The notes below the pieces were generated by a model that was not told the DNA's origin, ran no database searches, and saw only the letters and a program-made list of their open reading frames with translations. Positions 17,809 through 26,986 of a DNA stretch of 64,000 nt are shown piece by piece; positions within the stretch are counted from its first letter, which is position 1, and each line of letters opens with the position of its first letter. A program made the position numbers and the translations under genes. Location of the stretch: assembly GCF_000801295.1 (NCBI RefSeq), contig NZ_AP012978.1:1922001-1986000 (forward strand), written 5' to 3'. This DNA comes from an endosymbiont of unidentified scaly snail isolate Monju. GTDB taxonomy: Bacteria; Pseudomonadota; Gammaproteobacteria; Chromatiales; Chromatiaceae.

Positions 17809-18507
17809 ATGTTCTGGGAAGACGACGACACCCCGCAGGAGTTCCAGGTCCCCGACGACGTGATCGACCTGGCCTTCAGCATCCAGTGCCGGGAACTGCC
17901 GGTCGATCACCTGTACGCACTGGGCAGCGCCCTGTGCGAGGCCGCCCCGGTGCTCACCGAGGACCCGCGCGTGGCCATCCACGAGATCCACCTGGCTGGC
18001 TCGCAGAACGGCTGGGAACGCCCTGACCCGCAAATGGGCCAGAAGCTGGTGCTCTCGCGACGCACCAAACTGCACATCCGGGCGCCCAAGGAACTGCGCG
18101 AGCGCATCGAGCAGGCGCTCGACGGGCTCACCATCGAGATCGATGGCCACCCGATGACCATCGGCAAGGCCCGGGTGAAGACACTCTCCAGGCAGGGCAC
18201 CCTGTTTGCCCGCCACATCGTGCTCGAGCCCGGTGAGGAAGACGACGAAAACACCTTTCTGATGCGCCTGGCAAAGCTCCTCCAGGCTCGCGGCATCCGC
18301 GTCAAGAAGGCCCTGTGTGACACCACGCAGAAGATCGCCACCCCCGAGGGACCGCTCACGACCCGCAGCCTGCTCCTGGCCGACCTCAGGCCCGAGGATT
18401 CAATTGCCCTGCAACAGGACGGGCTGGGCAGCCACCGGCACTTCGGCTGCGGCATCTTCCTGCCGCACAAGGGTATCGATCCAGTAAAAACGGCCGAAGA
18501 TGAATGA
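17809..18507 (+). CDS. Cas6/Cmx6-like RAMP-fold protein outside any CRISPR locus
   Basis: A 232-residue protein whose layout fits the Cas6 family of the MYXAN type (Cmx6). The N-terminal part has DVIDLAFSIQCRELPVDHLYALGSAL in pieces typical of that family (LPxDHxYAL with His34). The C-terminus has the glycine-rich loop DGLGSHRHFGCGIF (residues 204-217) after a SIALQQ helix. Cas6 enzymes cut CRISPR precursor RNA, but no repeat array or other cas gene is in the window, so the RNA target is unknown. The assignment is by motif memory and needs a profile search. Confidence 0.6.
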   Translation: MFWEDDDTPQEFQVPDDVIDLAFSIQCRELPVDHLYALGSALCEAAPVLTEDPRVAIHEIHLAGSQNGWERPDPQMGQKLVLSRRTKLHIRAPKELRERIEQALDGLTIEIDGHPMTIGKARVKTLSRQGTLFARHIVLEPGEEDDENTFLMRLAKLLQARGIRVKKALCDTTQKIATPEGPLTTRSLLLADLRPEDSIALQQDGLGSHRHFGCGIFLPHKGIDPVKTAEDE

Positions 18508-18528
18508 ATAACAATATTTGAATATAAT
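18500..18528 (+). promoter_or_regulatory. Candidate promoter for rspA
   Basis: A perfect TATAAT (18523-18528) lies about 80 bases before the rspA start, just after the Cas6-like gene ends. The -35 position (ATGAAT) is weak. It suggests that rspA can be transcribed apart from the upstream cluster. Confidence 0.4.
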
Positions 18529-18609
18529 CCCACATGTTTTTGCCTCTCGGCCACCCTCACGGGCCGCGGAGAATCCTGAAAATTCGCTTGCGAGAAGAGG
18601 AGCAACGAC

Positions 18610-18960
18610 ATGTCGACAATCGAAGTCAACGGCAAGACCATCGAGCTGGACGAGCACGGCAATATGGTCGACCCCACCCTCTGGGACGAAGACGTGGCCC
18701 GCACCCTGGCCGATATGGACGAGAAGTTCATCGGCGAACTCACCCAGGAGCATTTCGACGTGCTCAACTACCTGCGTGACCAGTACTTCAACAACAACCA
18801 GAACCAGCCCATGGAGCGCCAGATCCTCAAGGACATGGGCAAGATCTGGGGCAAGAAGATCAGCAGCAAGGACATGTACAAGCTGTTTCCCTTCGCACCG
18901 TCCAAGCAGGGCAACCGCATCGCCGGCCTGCCCTACATCGCGCGCAAGGGCGGTTACTGA
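18610..18960 (+). CDS. rspA: RspA, DsrC-family protein lacking both functional cysteines
   Basis: A 116-residue DsrC/TusE-fold protein (WDEDVARTLADMDE, HFDVLNYLRDQYFNN). The C-terminal arm ends RIAGLPYIARKGGY, so neither arm cysteine of DsrC nor the single one of TusE is present, and there are no cysteines anywhere. This is the RspA class (regulatory sulfur-related protein), which cannot carry sulfur and is proposed to have a regulatory role. It has a GAAGAGGAG ribosome site and is followed by a strong terminator. Confidence 0.85.
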   Translation: MSTIEVNGKTIELDEHGNMVDPTLWDEDVARTLADMDEKFIGELTQEHFDVLNYLRDQYFNNNQNQPMERQILKDMGKIWGKKISSKDMYKLFPFAPSKQGNRIAGLPYIARKGGY

Positions 18961-18974
18961 TCCCACCGCTTCGA

Positions 18975-19010
18975 CGCAAAAGGCCCCGCCCAGGTGCGGG
19001 GCCTTTTGCG
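18975..19010 (+). terminator. Rho-independent terminator after rspA
   Basis: A perfect 15-bp inverted repeat (CGCAAAAGGCCCCGC and its complement) around a six-base loop, 14 bases after the rspA stop. The A and T runs on the two flanks make it usable in both directions. Confidence 0.9.
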
Positions 19011-19037
19011 TTGAGGGGCCGGTTCTCTCGATGGCCC

Positions 19038-19089
19038 GCAGGAACGACCTCCTCGCCACGAATCTTCGGCCCGGGGACGGGCCTCCTAC
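19038..19089. repeat. Dispersed hairpin repeat, locus 2 (two units)
   Basis: Two units face each other: a degenerate one at 19038-19062 and a full one at 19065-19089 (TTCG-GCCCG-GGGA-CGGGC-CTCCTAC). The second overlaps the end of piuC, so the TAG inside GTAGGAG is the piuC stop codon. The locus lies between convergent rspA and piuC. Confidence 0.85.
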
Positions 19090-19753
19090 AACTCGGCCCA
19101 CATGCGCAGCAGGTTGGCGTAGCTGCGATCCACCCGCTTTGCATGTTCGCTGTCGGGTTCGGTACGCAACAGGTGCTCGCGGGCCTGGTCCAGCTCGAAC
19201 AGCAGCTCGCGGCGGTCCGGCTCGCGCACGAAGCTCTGGATCCAGGTCAGCGCCACCAGACGTTCGCCGCGCGTGACGTCAGCCACGTGGTGAACGCTGC
19301 GCGAGGGATAGACTACCGCGCTGCCGGCAGCCAGCTTCACTTTCTGGTCTCCGAAGGGGGTGCGGATCACCAGCTCGCCGCCCTCGTAACTGTCGGGTTC
19401 GTTGAGAAAGATGGTCATGGACACGTCGGTACGGAACTTGCCGCCACCCATGATGGGATCGTCCACGTGATCACCGTAGCGCATCCCCGGCTGGTAGCGG
19501 GCAAAGATGAAATCGGCCAGCCGATGCGGCAGTACCGCGCTGCGGAAACGGGCGTTCTGCCCCACGCTGGCCATCACGATGCGGTTCAGGCGTGCTGGAT
19601 CTGCGGATCCTGTGCCAGCTCTTCGTTGGCCTTGACCCGGCGCGCAGCCATGCCGGCGGTGAGCCGCCCATCGACGAATTCGGCGCCTTCGAGGATCTCG
19701 CGGATCTTGTCGATCTGCGCGGGGTTGAGCAGTTCGGGGATCTCGATCAGCAC
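19086..19753 (-). CDS. piuC: PiuC-type Fe(II)-dependent prolyl-hydroxylase-like dioxygenase; one frame break
   Basis: PKHD-type hydroxylases of this family are usually near iron-siderophore uptake genes. The GTG start at 19753 follows a GGGAGAA site (VLIEIPELLNPAQIDKI). The frame breaks at the GG at 19589-19590; adding one base joins QDPQIQHA to LNRIVMASVGQNARF and gives about 222 residues, close to the usual 226. The iron HxD is in YGDHVDDP, the distal His in SRSVHHVADVTRGER with the 2-oxoglutarate Arg. The C-terminus ends inside a dispersed repeat. Confidence 0.85.
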
Positions 19754-19850
19754 AGTACTTCTCCCTGGAGACAACCCCGACGAACGCCCGGGGCATTGGC
19801 GGGACGCTCCCGCTAGAATGTGGCGCAAACCGCAACGCAGGAGCCTCGCC

Positions 19851-20450
19851 ATGATACTCAAGGTCACCATCGCCGACCAATTGCTGGAGCTCAACGTCCC
19901 CGATGCGCTGATCGAGCAGGCGAGCGAGTTCTTCGACCGCATGGACGCCGACATGGACCAGGGCTGGCAGGTCAACCGCGAGTGGATCGACCAGGTCGAC
20001 CTGCCACTGCGTGGCCAGATCGTGGCCAACAAGCTGCTCACCGCCATCGAGAACCGCGACGACAACCTGGGCCGCCTGATGGCCGGCTACCTGCTCTCGC
20101 GTTTTCCCGGCCTTGAACTGATCGAACTCTCCGAGGCCGGCGAGATCCGTGACCACGTGCTGATCATGAAATCCGGCGCCGAGGTACAGGCCAACCGGCC
20201 CAGCCTGTCGTTCAGCCACTCTGGCCTGCCCAGCGGCCTGAGCGAAGGCGAGGCCATGATGCAGGCCGACAAGGACATCAGCGGCGTGTTCAAGATGGGC
20301 CGACAGTACCGCTTTTCGGTCTACGACCATGCCAGCGGGGAATGGCAGCAGTCGCCTGCCTTCGGCAGCCAGGAAGACGCCGAGGCGGCACGCATGGAAG
20401 CCTACCGCCAGCGCTTCGAGGCCCTGCTGCGCGCTCCACAGATCCACTGA
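19851..20450 (+). CDS. Conserved hypothetical protein, 199 aa
   Basis: Starts at 19851 after an AGGAG ribosome site (MILKVTIADQLLELNVPDAL). The protein is acidic and soluble. Residues 30-85 are helical; the C-terminal half has a Gly/Ser-rich part (PSLSFSHSGLPSGLSEGEAMM) and a helix rich in Ala, Glu and Arg. No signal, membrane segment or catalytic motif is seen. Its stop overlaps the next start (TGATG), so the two are translationally coupled. Family not recognised. Confidence 0.7.
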   Translation: MILKVTIADQLLELNVPDALIEQASEFFDRMDADMDQGWQVNREWIDQVDLPLRGQIVANKLLTAIENRDDNLGRLMAGYLLSRFPGLELIELSEAGEIRDHVLIMKSGAEVQANRPSLSFSHSGLPSGLSEGEAMMQADKDISGVFKMGRQYRFSVYDHASGEWQQSPAFGSQEDAEAARMEAYRQRFEALLRAPQIH

Positions 20451-20833
20451 TGGCGATCATCGACGAGGTCACTGCCCCGCTGGTACTGCGCGAGCCGGAC
20501 GGCCGCGAGAAACTCATCGCCTGTGCCTTCACCCACCCGCAGGGCCTGCTGTATCTCGACCTCTGGTGGCATCTCTCCACTCCCGCCGAGGCAGCCCACC
20601 TGGTCCGCGGCGAGCTGCGTGGCGAGGGTCCCTGGCGCATCGGCAATCACCGGCTGCGCGTGCTCGGCTGCCACAACACCGACCCGCATCTGGCCGATGA
20701 ATTCGCGCGCTGCCAGGAATATCTGCAAACCCATCCCGACGACTACCCGCCGCGCACACAGATCCTCGAGATCGCCCGCCGGCTCGGCGCCACGCCGCGT
20801 ACCGGGGATGCCGGGTGTACAATGCCGTCATGA
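20450..20833 (+). CDS. Conserved hypothetical protein, 127 aa
   Basis: Overlaps the previous gene by one base and ispH by four (ATGA), so it sits in a tightly coupled three-gene unit. The sequence contains [22 protein letters not shown] and ends in [16 protein letters not shown]. It is soluble with no clear catalytic motif. I do not recognise the family; the coupling to ispH is the only context. Confidence 0.65.
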   Translation: MAIIDEVTAPLVLREPDGREKLIACAFTHPQGLLYLDLWWHLSTPAEAAHLVRGELRGEGPWRIGNHRLRVLGCHNTDPHLADEFARCQEYLQTHPDDYPPRTQILEIARRLGATPRTGDAGCTMPS

Positions 20834-21765
20834 AGATCCTGCTCGCCAATCCCCGCGGCTTCTGCGCCGGCGTCGATCGCGCCATCGAGATCGTCGAACG
20901 CGCGCTGGAGAATTTCTGCGCCCCCATCTACGTGCGCCACGAGGTGGTGCACAACCGGTTCGTGGTCGAGGATCTGCGCAACCGCGGCGCGGTGTTCGTG
21001 GACGAACTGGCCGAAGTGCCGGATGGTGCCACCGTGATCTTCAGCGCGCACGGCGTCTCCCAGGCGGTGCGCAAGGAGGCCGAGGCGCGCGAACTGAGCG
21101 TCTTCGACGCCACCTGCCCGCTGGTCACCAAGGTCCATCTCGAGGTAGTGCGTCACTGCAAGGCCGGCAACGAGGTGATTCTGATCGGCCACCGGGGCCA
21201 TCCCGAGGTCGAGGGCACCATGGGCCAGTACCGTTGCCGAAACGGCGAGGGCATCCATCTGGTCGAAAAGCCCGAGGACGTCGAACGGCTGGTGGTGCGC
21301 GACCCTGAACGCTTGGCTTTCGTCACCCAGACCACGCTGTCGATGGACGACACCGCCCAGGTGATCGCCGCCCTGCGCACCCGCTTTCCGGCCATCCAGG
21401 GCCCGAAGAAGGACGACATCTGCTACGCCACCCAGAACCGGCAGGACGCGGTCAAGCGCCTGGCCGGCCAATGCGACATCGTGCTGGTGGTCGGGTCGCC
21501 CAACAGTTCCAATTCCAACCGCCTGCGCGAGATCGCCGAAAAGCAGGGGAAGCCCGCCTGGCTGATCGACCGCCCCGAGGACATCCGCCGCGAATGGCTC
21601 GACGGCGTGGACATCATCGGCGTAACCGCCGGAGCGTCGGCACCTGAAGTGCTCGTGGACAGCGTGATCGCCCAGCTCCGGGCGTGGGGAGCGTCACAAG
21701 TCGAGGAAGACGGCGGTCAACCCGAATCCGTGATCTTCGCCCTGCCCAAGGCCCTGCTGGGCTGA
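20830..21765 (+). CDS. ispH: IspH, 4-hydroxy-3-methylbut-2-enyl diphosphate reductase
   Basis: A 311-residue [4Fe-4S] enzyme for the last step of the methylerythritol phosphate pathway, giving IPP and DMAPP. The three cluster cysteines are in [12 protein letters not shown] (Cys12), [11 protein letters not shown] and [10 protein letters not shown]. Other conserved motifs are visible: [27 protein letters not shown] and [12 protein letters not shown]. The start overlaps the upstream stop. The partner ispG is at 61720-62937. Confidence 0.97.
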   Translation: MKILLANPRGFCAGVDRAIEIVERALENFCAPIYVRHEVVHNRFVVEDLRNRGAVFVDELAEVPDGATVIFSAHGVSQAVRKEAEARELSVFDATCPLVTKVHLEVVRHCKAGNEVILIGHRGHPEVEGTMGQYRCRNGEGIHLVEKPEDVERLVVRDPERLAFVTQTTLSMDDTAQVIAALRTRFPAIQGPKKDDICYATQNRQDAVKRLAGQCDIVLVVGSPNSSNSNRLREIAEKQGKPAWLIDRPEDIRREWLDGVDIIGVTAGASAPEVLVDSVIAQLRAWGASQVEEDGGQPESVIFALPKALLG

Positions 21766-21836
21766 TCGTCTCGCGTTCCTCGGCGGAATCGACCCGCTCG
21801 TCGGGAACCGCACTCCACTGGACCAAAGTGGTCGCT

Positions 21837-22371
21837 ATGCTTCAGCACATGAAGAATTCAGGCGTGACCTTGATCGAATTGCTCATCGCCGTCGCTGTAC
21901 TCGCGATCGGCGCAGTGCTGGCCATCCCGTCGTTCACCGAGCTGGTCAAGAACAACCGGCTCACCTCCGCCAGCAACAACCTGGTTCGGGCCCTGCAGCT
22001 CGCCCGCTCCGAGGCCGTCAAGCGCAATGCGCCGGTCACCGTCTGCCGCAGCCAGGACCAGGCCCAGTGCAAGACGGGCTCGGGATGGACGGACGGATGG
22101 ATCGTGTTCGTGGAAGACCCGCTCCGCAGGCAACGCGATCGGCAAGGTGGACAACAGTGAAAGCGCCAATATCGTAAGTACTCAGCAGGCCCTGGCGGGG
22201 GGACTGCAGATCACGGTCTTCGCAGACACCATCACCTTCAACCCCAATGGGCGACCCGCCGCGGCTGGCGACATCAAGGTCTGCGACGATCGCAAGGGGG
22301 CATACGGCAATACCGTAACACTCAACGCCACCGGTCGTGTTCGTCTCGAAAAGGGAAGCAACTGCACATGA
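21837..22371 (+). CDS. FimT/GspH-family minor pilin; one frame break
   Basis: A pseudopilin with the prepilin motif G|VTLIELLIAVAVLAIGAVLAIPSF near the N-terminus. It primes type IV pilus assembly. The frame breaks at the CCC at 22118-22120; dropping one base joins WIVFVEDR to SAGNAIGKVDNSE and gives about 177 residues ending LEKGSNCT. Start could be 21837 or 21849. Its end overlaps the pilV start by 4 bases, the usual fimT-pilV arrangement. Confidence 0.75.
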
Positions 22372-22524
22372 ACCGCATCGTGCACCACGGACGCCTTCAG
22401 GCCGGCACCACCCTGATCGAGGTGCTGGTCTCCATCCTGGTCGTGAGCATCGGCCTGCTCGGCCTGGCCGGACTGTTCGCCAACAGCCTCAAGAGCACCA
22501 ACGAAGGCTACATGTACTCGCAGG
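22368..22524 (+). pseudogene. pilV: pilV minor pilin, truncated by an insertion sequence
   Basis: The first 52 codons are intact: a prepilin leader and the motif TLIEVLVSILVVSIGLLGLAGLFANSL in pieces, as in PilV. At 22525 the frame runs into the left end of an IS3-family element and stops soon afterwards (22562). The rest of pilV is not on the other side of the element, where pilY1 sequence follows instead. Confidence 0.85.
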
Positions 22525-22563
22525 TGAACCGCCCCGGATATTCCGGAGACTGTTTTGTTTGAG

Positions 22564-23783
<1,220 letters not shown>

Positions 23784-23834
23784 AGACTCTATCCTCTCAA
23801 GAAATGGAGTCTCCGGGAAACCCGGGGCGGTTCA

Positions 23835-25082
23835 ATCACGCATGGCGGGGAGATCTGGTCCAACGAGATCAACCTGCTGACCGGAGGAAGTCCCTATCGC
23901 ATCGTCTACGACATGAATGGTGACGGCAGCCTAACCACCGCCGACAACGTGGACGGCAACGGAGATGGCGACTTGGTCGATGCCGAAGACCAGATCACCG
24001 GCCTGCAACTGGGCTATGGTATCGTGGCCTCGACGCCAACCACTGCCACCCTGAGCAGTACCAGTGGCACCTTCTTCGTCAACCGTCAGTTCCACTCACA
24101 GCCGGTCACGCCTCCCAATACAGGGACTCCCAACGATCCCGGCTTGCTCGGCGGTCACTTCGATGTGGACACTACTCAGCTATTGTCCACCGCCCTGCCA
24201 CAAGGCAGTGCAACCACCGATGGCCACATTCACCAGTACGACGACAAGCACAACGTCAAGGGTGTGGACTATTTCAATCTGCTGGACACCAAGCTGCATA
24301 ACATCGATCTCGACATCACCAATCGGCAACAGAAGTTCAAGCTGATCATCGTCAATGCCGACAAGTCTCCGGGCGGCCGCTTGTCGATCAACCAGGCCTA
24401 TGCCGAAACGAATTCGGCAACCTACGAACCGGTGACCAGCTATGCCGCGAAGCCGATCAGTTCGTTGCCGGTCTACTCCTTGGGTGGGGTATCAGGCAGC
24501 ATCCCGTTGTCACAGCTGAGTATCTATTTCGATGTCAATGCCATCATCGATCGACAGCTGATCCCGACGCAAACCGGGTGCGTCAAGAAAAACATCCCGT
24601 CATCCGACGGCCGCTGGCGCAATGCCGCCCTGACCATCTGGGCAGTCAGGGTCAACGCCGACGGCAGCGACGCCTTTACCTTGACCCGGGACACTGCAGG
24701 GAACATCACGGGCATTACGGATGGTCTGCTATGGGAATCCACGTTGTTCTGGCACTGGAAGGGCCCCTGCGCCCACGAGTACAGTTCACTGGACGCCACC
24801 TATACGGACAGCAGTGGCAATACCGTGATCAATCCGAAAACCGGCAAACCCTATACCGTGTTCGAATACTGGCGCGACCAGACCATCCTGCAAGGCGAGA
24901 AAAAGAAAAAGAAAGACAAGAAGCGGGGAAAGAAAAAAGACAAAAAGAAAGATCACGATAAAAATAAAGATAAAGATGAGGAGGAAGATAATGGAACTAT
25001 CGCGCCTGGCGGCACAACCGGCGGCAGCAGCGGCGGTGTTGGCGGCTGCAATGGCTGCCCCCCACCCCCCCGGGCTGGCTGA
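23835..25082 (+). pseudogene. PilY1-like tip adhesin, C-terminal fragment
   Basis: About 415 codons open from the right end of the insertion sequence, with no start of their own. Near the beginning are two EF-hand/dockerin-like calcium loops (DMNGDGSLTTAD and DGNGDGDLVDAED). The rest reads as secreted beta-rich protein and ends in a highly charged Lys/Asp/Glu tail, then Gly/Ser and GGCNGCPPPP. Position before pilE fits PilY1 of the fimT-pilV-W-X-Y1-E order. Homology is inferred from place and composition; the large N-terminal part is missing. Confidence 0.6.
24899..24989 (+). repeat. Purine-rich low-complexity tract coding for a charged tail
   Basis: About 90 bases are almost only A and G on the plus strand, built from AAA/AAG/GAT-type codons. 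They encode the Lys-Asp-Glu tail of the PilY1 fragment. The tract is strikingly AT-rich against its surroundings. Confidence 0.7.
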
Positions 25083-25207
25083 CCGACCCGTCGCGAGCCT
25101 CGTGGAACGAGCTGCAAGACTGAATGACGACAACGGTGCAGATTTGCCGAGCCTGGCAGATCTGCACCCGTCGTCAGGCATCCGCATCTGAACGGAGAAC
25201 ACCTCTC

Positions 25208-25649
25208 GTGCGATCAAACTGGCAGATCTTTACAGGCAGATCATCGGGCTTCACCCTGATCGAACTCATGATCGTGGTAGCCATCGTCGCCATCCTGGCG
25301 GTGATCGCCATTCCAGCATATACCGATTATGTATTGCGCTCGAACCGGGTTGTGGCCAAGAGCTTTCTCAACAAGGTAGCGCTGGACGAGCAACGTTATT
25401 ACATCAGCAACCGCAGCTACGGAAAGCTGAGCGCCCTGGGATATGGAGCCGATACCGTCGGCGTCGACGAGAACCAGAACATCGTAACCAAGGGAACGGG
25501 GCTGTATGATGTGACCGTCGCCGCCACGGCGACAGGCTTCACGGCCACGGCATAAGCCAAGAACCGTCAAACCTCGGACACCGGCTGCCTCACCCTCACA
25601 CTGGATAACAACGGCAGCAAATCACCGGCCGCCTGCTGGAACAAGTAGC
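25208..25649 (+). pseudogene. pilE: PilE-type type IV pilin with an internal stop codon
   Basis: A GTG start at 25208 gives a leader ending in G, then [21 protein letters not shown]-type pilin helix and a normal globular part ([22 protein letters not shown]). TAA at 25553-25555 ends the frame after 115 residues. The same frame stays open beyond it and encodes QTSDTGCLTLTLDNNGSKSP and ACW, the expected C-terminal disulfide region, to a stop at 25647-25649. So it looks like a nonsense mutation (or base error) in an otherwise complete pilin. Confidence 0.75.
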
Positions 25650-25770
25650 CTCGAGGCCTCGTCTGCAGGTGGCGTGGCAGGCCAGCATTCCAATCGACTT
25701 ACCAGATTGACGCCGGAACAGGATGTTAGACTGTCGCTCTCCCGACAGTAGTTTCCGGCGAAGGCGACTC

Positions 25771-26871
25771 TTGAAATCGGATCGACACATCCTGGTCATC
25801 GGTGGCGGGGCCATCGGCCTGCTTACCGCGCGTGAACTGGCGAGTGCCGGCGCGCAAGTCACTGTGCTCGAACGCGGCCAACCCGGTCGCGAGTCGAGCT
25901 GGGCCGGCGGTGGCATCGTCTCGCCGCTGTTTCCCTGGCGCTATCTCGACAGCATCACCGCACTAGCGAGCTGGAGCCAGACGCGATATCCCGAGGCCTG
26001 CGCGCAACTGGCACGCGATACCGGCATCGACCCCGAGTTCACCGTCAACGGCATGCTGATGGTGGCCGAAGACGAGATCGACACGGCCCTGGCCTGGGCC
26101 GCCCGACATGGCCGCCGACTGGAGACGGTCGATGCCGCCACCTTTCGTGCACTGGAGCCCGCTGCAGCCCGCCCGCCAGAGACCGGGCTGTGGATGCCCG
26201 AGGTGGGCCAGCTGCGAAATCCCCGACTGCTGGCCGCCCTGCTCGCTGATTTACAGGCCCGGGGCGTTACGCTGCGCTCTGACACGCCGGTGAACGGACT
26301 GTGGATACGCAACGGCGTCTGCCGGGGCGTGACCACGCCCAGGGGCCATGTCGAGGCCGACCGGGTGATCGTCTGCGCCGGCGCCTGGAGTGGCGAGCTG
26401 CTGGGCGATCTTCCCGCTCCGCCGGCGGTGCGTCCGGTACGCGGCCAGATGCTGCTGTTCCAGACCACGCCAGACACCATCTCGCGCATCGTGCTCGAAG
26501 ACCAGCGCTACATCATCCCACGCCGCGACGGCCACGTGCTGTTCGGCTCCAGCATGGAAGAAGTCGGCTTCGACAAATCCACCACCGAGGCCATGCGCGA
26601 GGAACTGCTGGCGCTGGTGCGCGAACGTTTCCCGGTGATGCGCGACGCCCCGCTGGTAAAACACTGGGCCGGCCTGCGTCCCGGCTCACCGGCAGGTGTG
26701 CCCTACATCTCGGCGCATCCCGAGATCGGGGGGCTGTACGTCAACGCGGGACAGTTCCGCAACGGGATCGTCATCGGTCTGGCTTCGGCGCGACTGGCTG
26801 CCGACCTGGTGCTGGAACGCCCGCCCATTCTCGATCCGGCACCCTACGGCTGGAACGCACCCCGGGGCTAG
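25771..26871 (+). CDS. thiO: FAD-dependent glycine oxidase-like protein (ThiO)
   Basis: A 366-residue DAO-family flavoprotein with the FAD motif HILVIGGGAIGLLTARELA at the N-terminus and the glycine oxidase feature RESSWAGGGIVSPLFPWRY. The C-terminal end (KHWAGLRPGSPAGVPYISAH, YVNAGQFRNGIVIGLAS) fits ThiO, which makes the imine used for the thiazole of thiamine. The likely start is TTG at 25771. No other thi gene is in the window, so another D-amino-acid substrate is possible. Confidence 0.85.
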   Translation: MKSDRHILVIGGGAIGLLTARELASAGAQVTVLERGQPGRESSWAGGGIVSPLFPWRYLDSITALASWSQTRYPEACAQLARDTGIDPEFTVNGMLMVAEDEIDTALAWAARHGRRLETVDAATFRALEPAAARPPETGLWMPEVGQLRNPRLLAALLADLQARGVTLRSDTPVNGLWIRNGVCRGVTTPRGHVEADRVIVCAGAWSGELLGDLPAPPAVRPVRGQMLLFQTTPDTISRIVLEDQRYIIPRRDGHVLFGSSMEEVGFDKSTTEAMREELLALVRERFPVMRDAPLVKHWAGLRPGSPAGVPYISAHPEIGGLYVNAGQFRNGIVIGLASARLAADLVLERPPILDPAPYGWNAPRG

Positions 26872-26889
26872 CCTATAATTGCCGCCCGC

Positions 26890-26965
<76 letters not shown>

Positions 26966-26986
26966 TTTTCCCCCGACGGTCTGCCC

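Noticed and set aside
24991-25191. 66-codon frame overlapping the end of the pilY1 fragment
   Set aside because: It has a fair ribosome-like sequence, but that is part of the purine-rich tract, and the encoded Ala-rich sequence resembles no protein. It is probably fortuitous.
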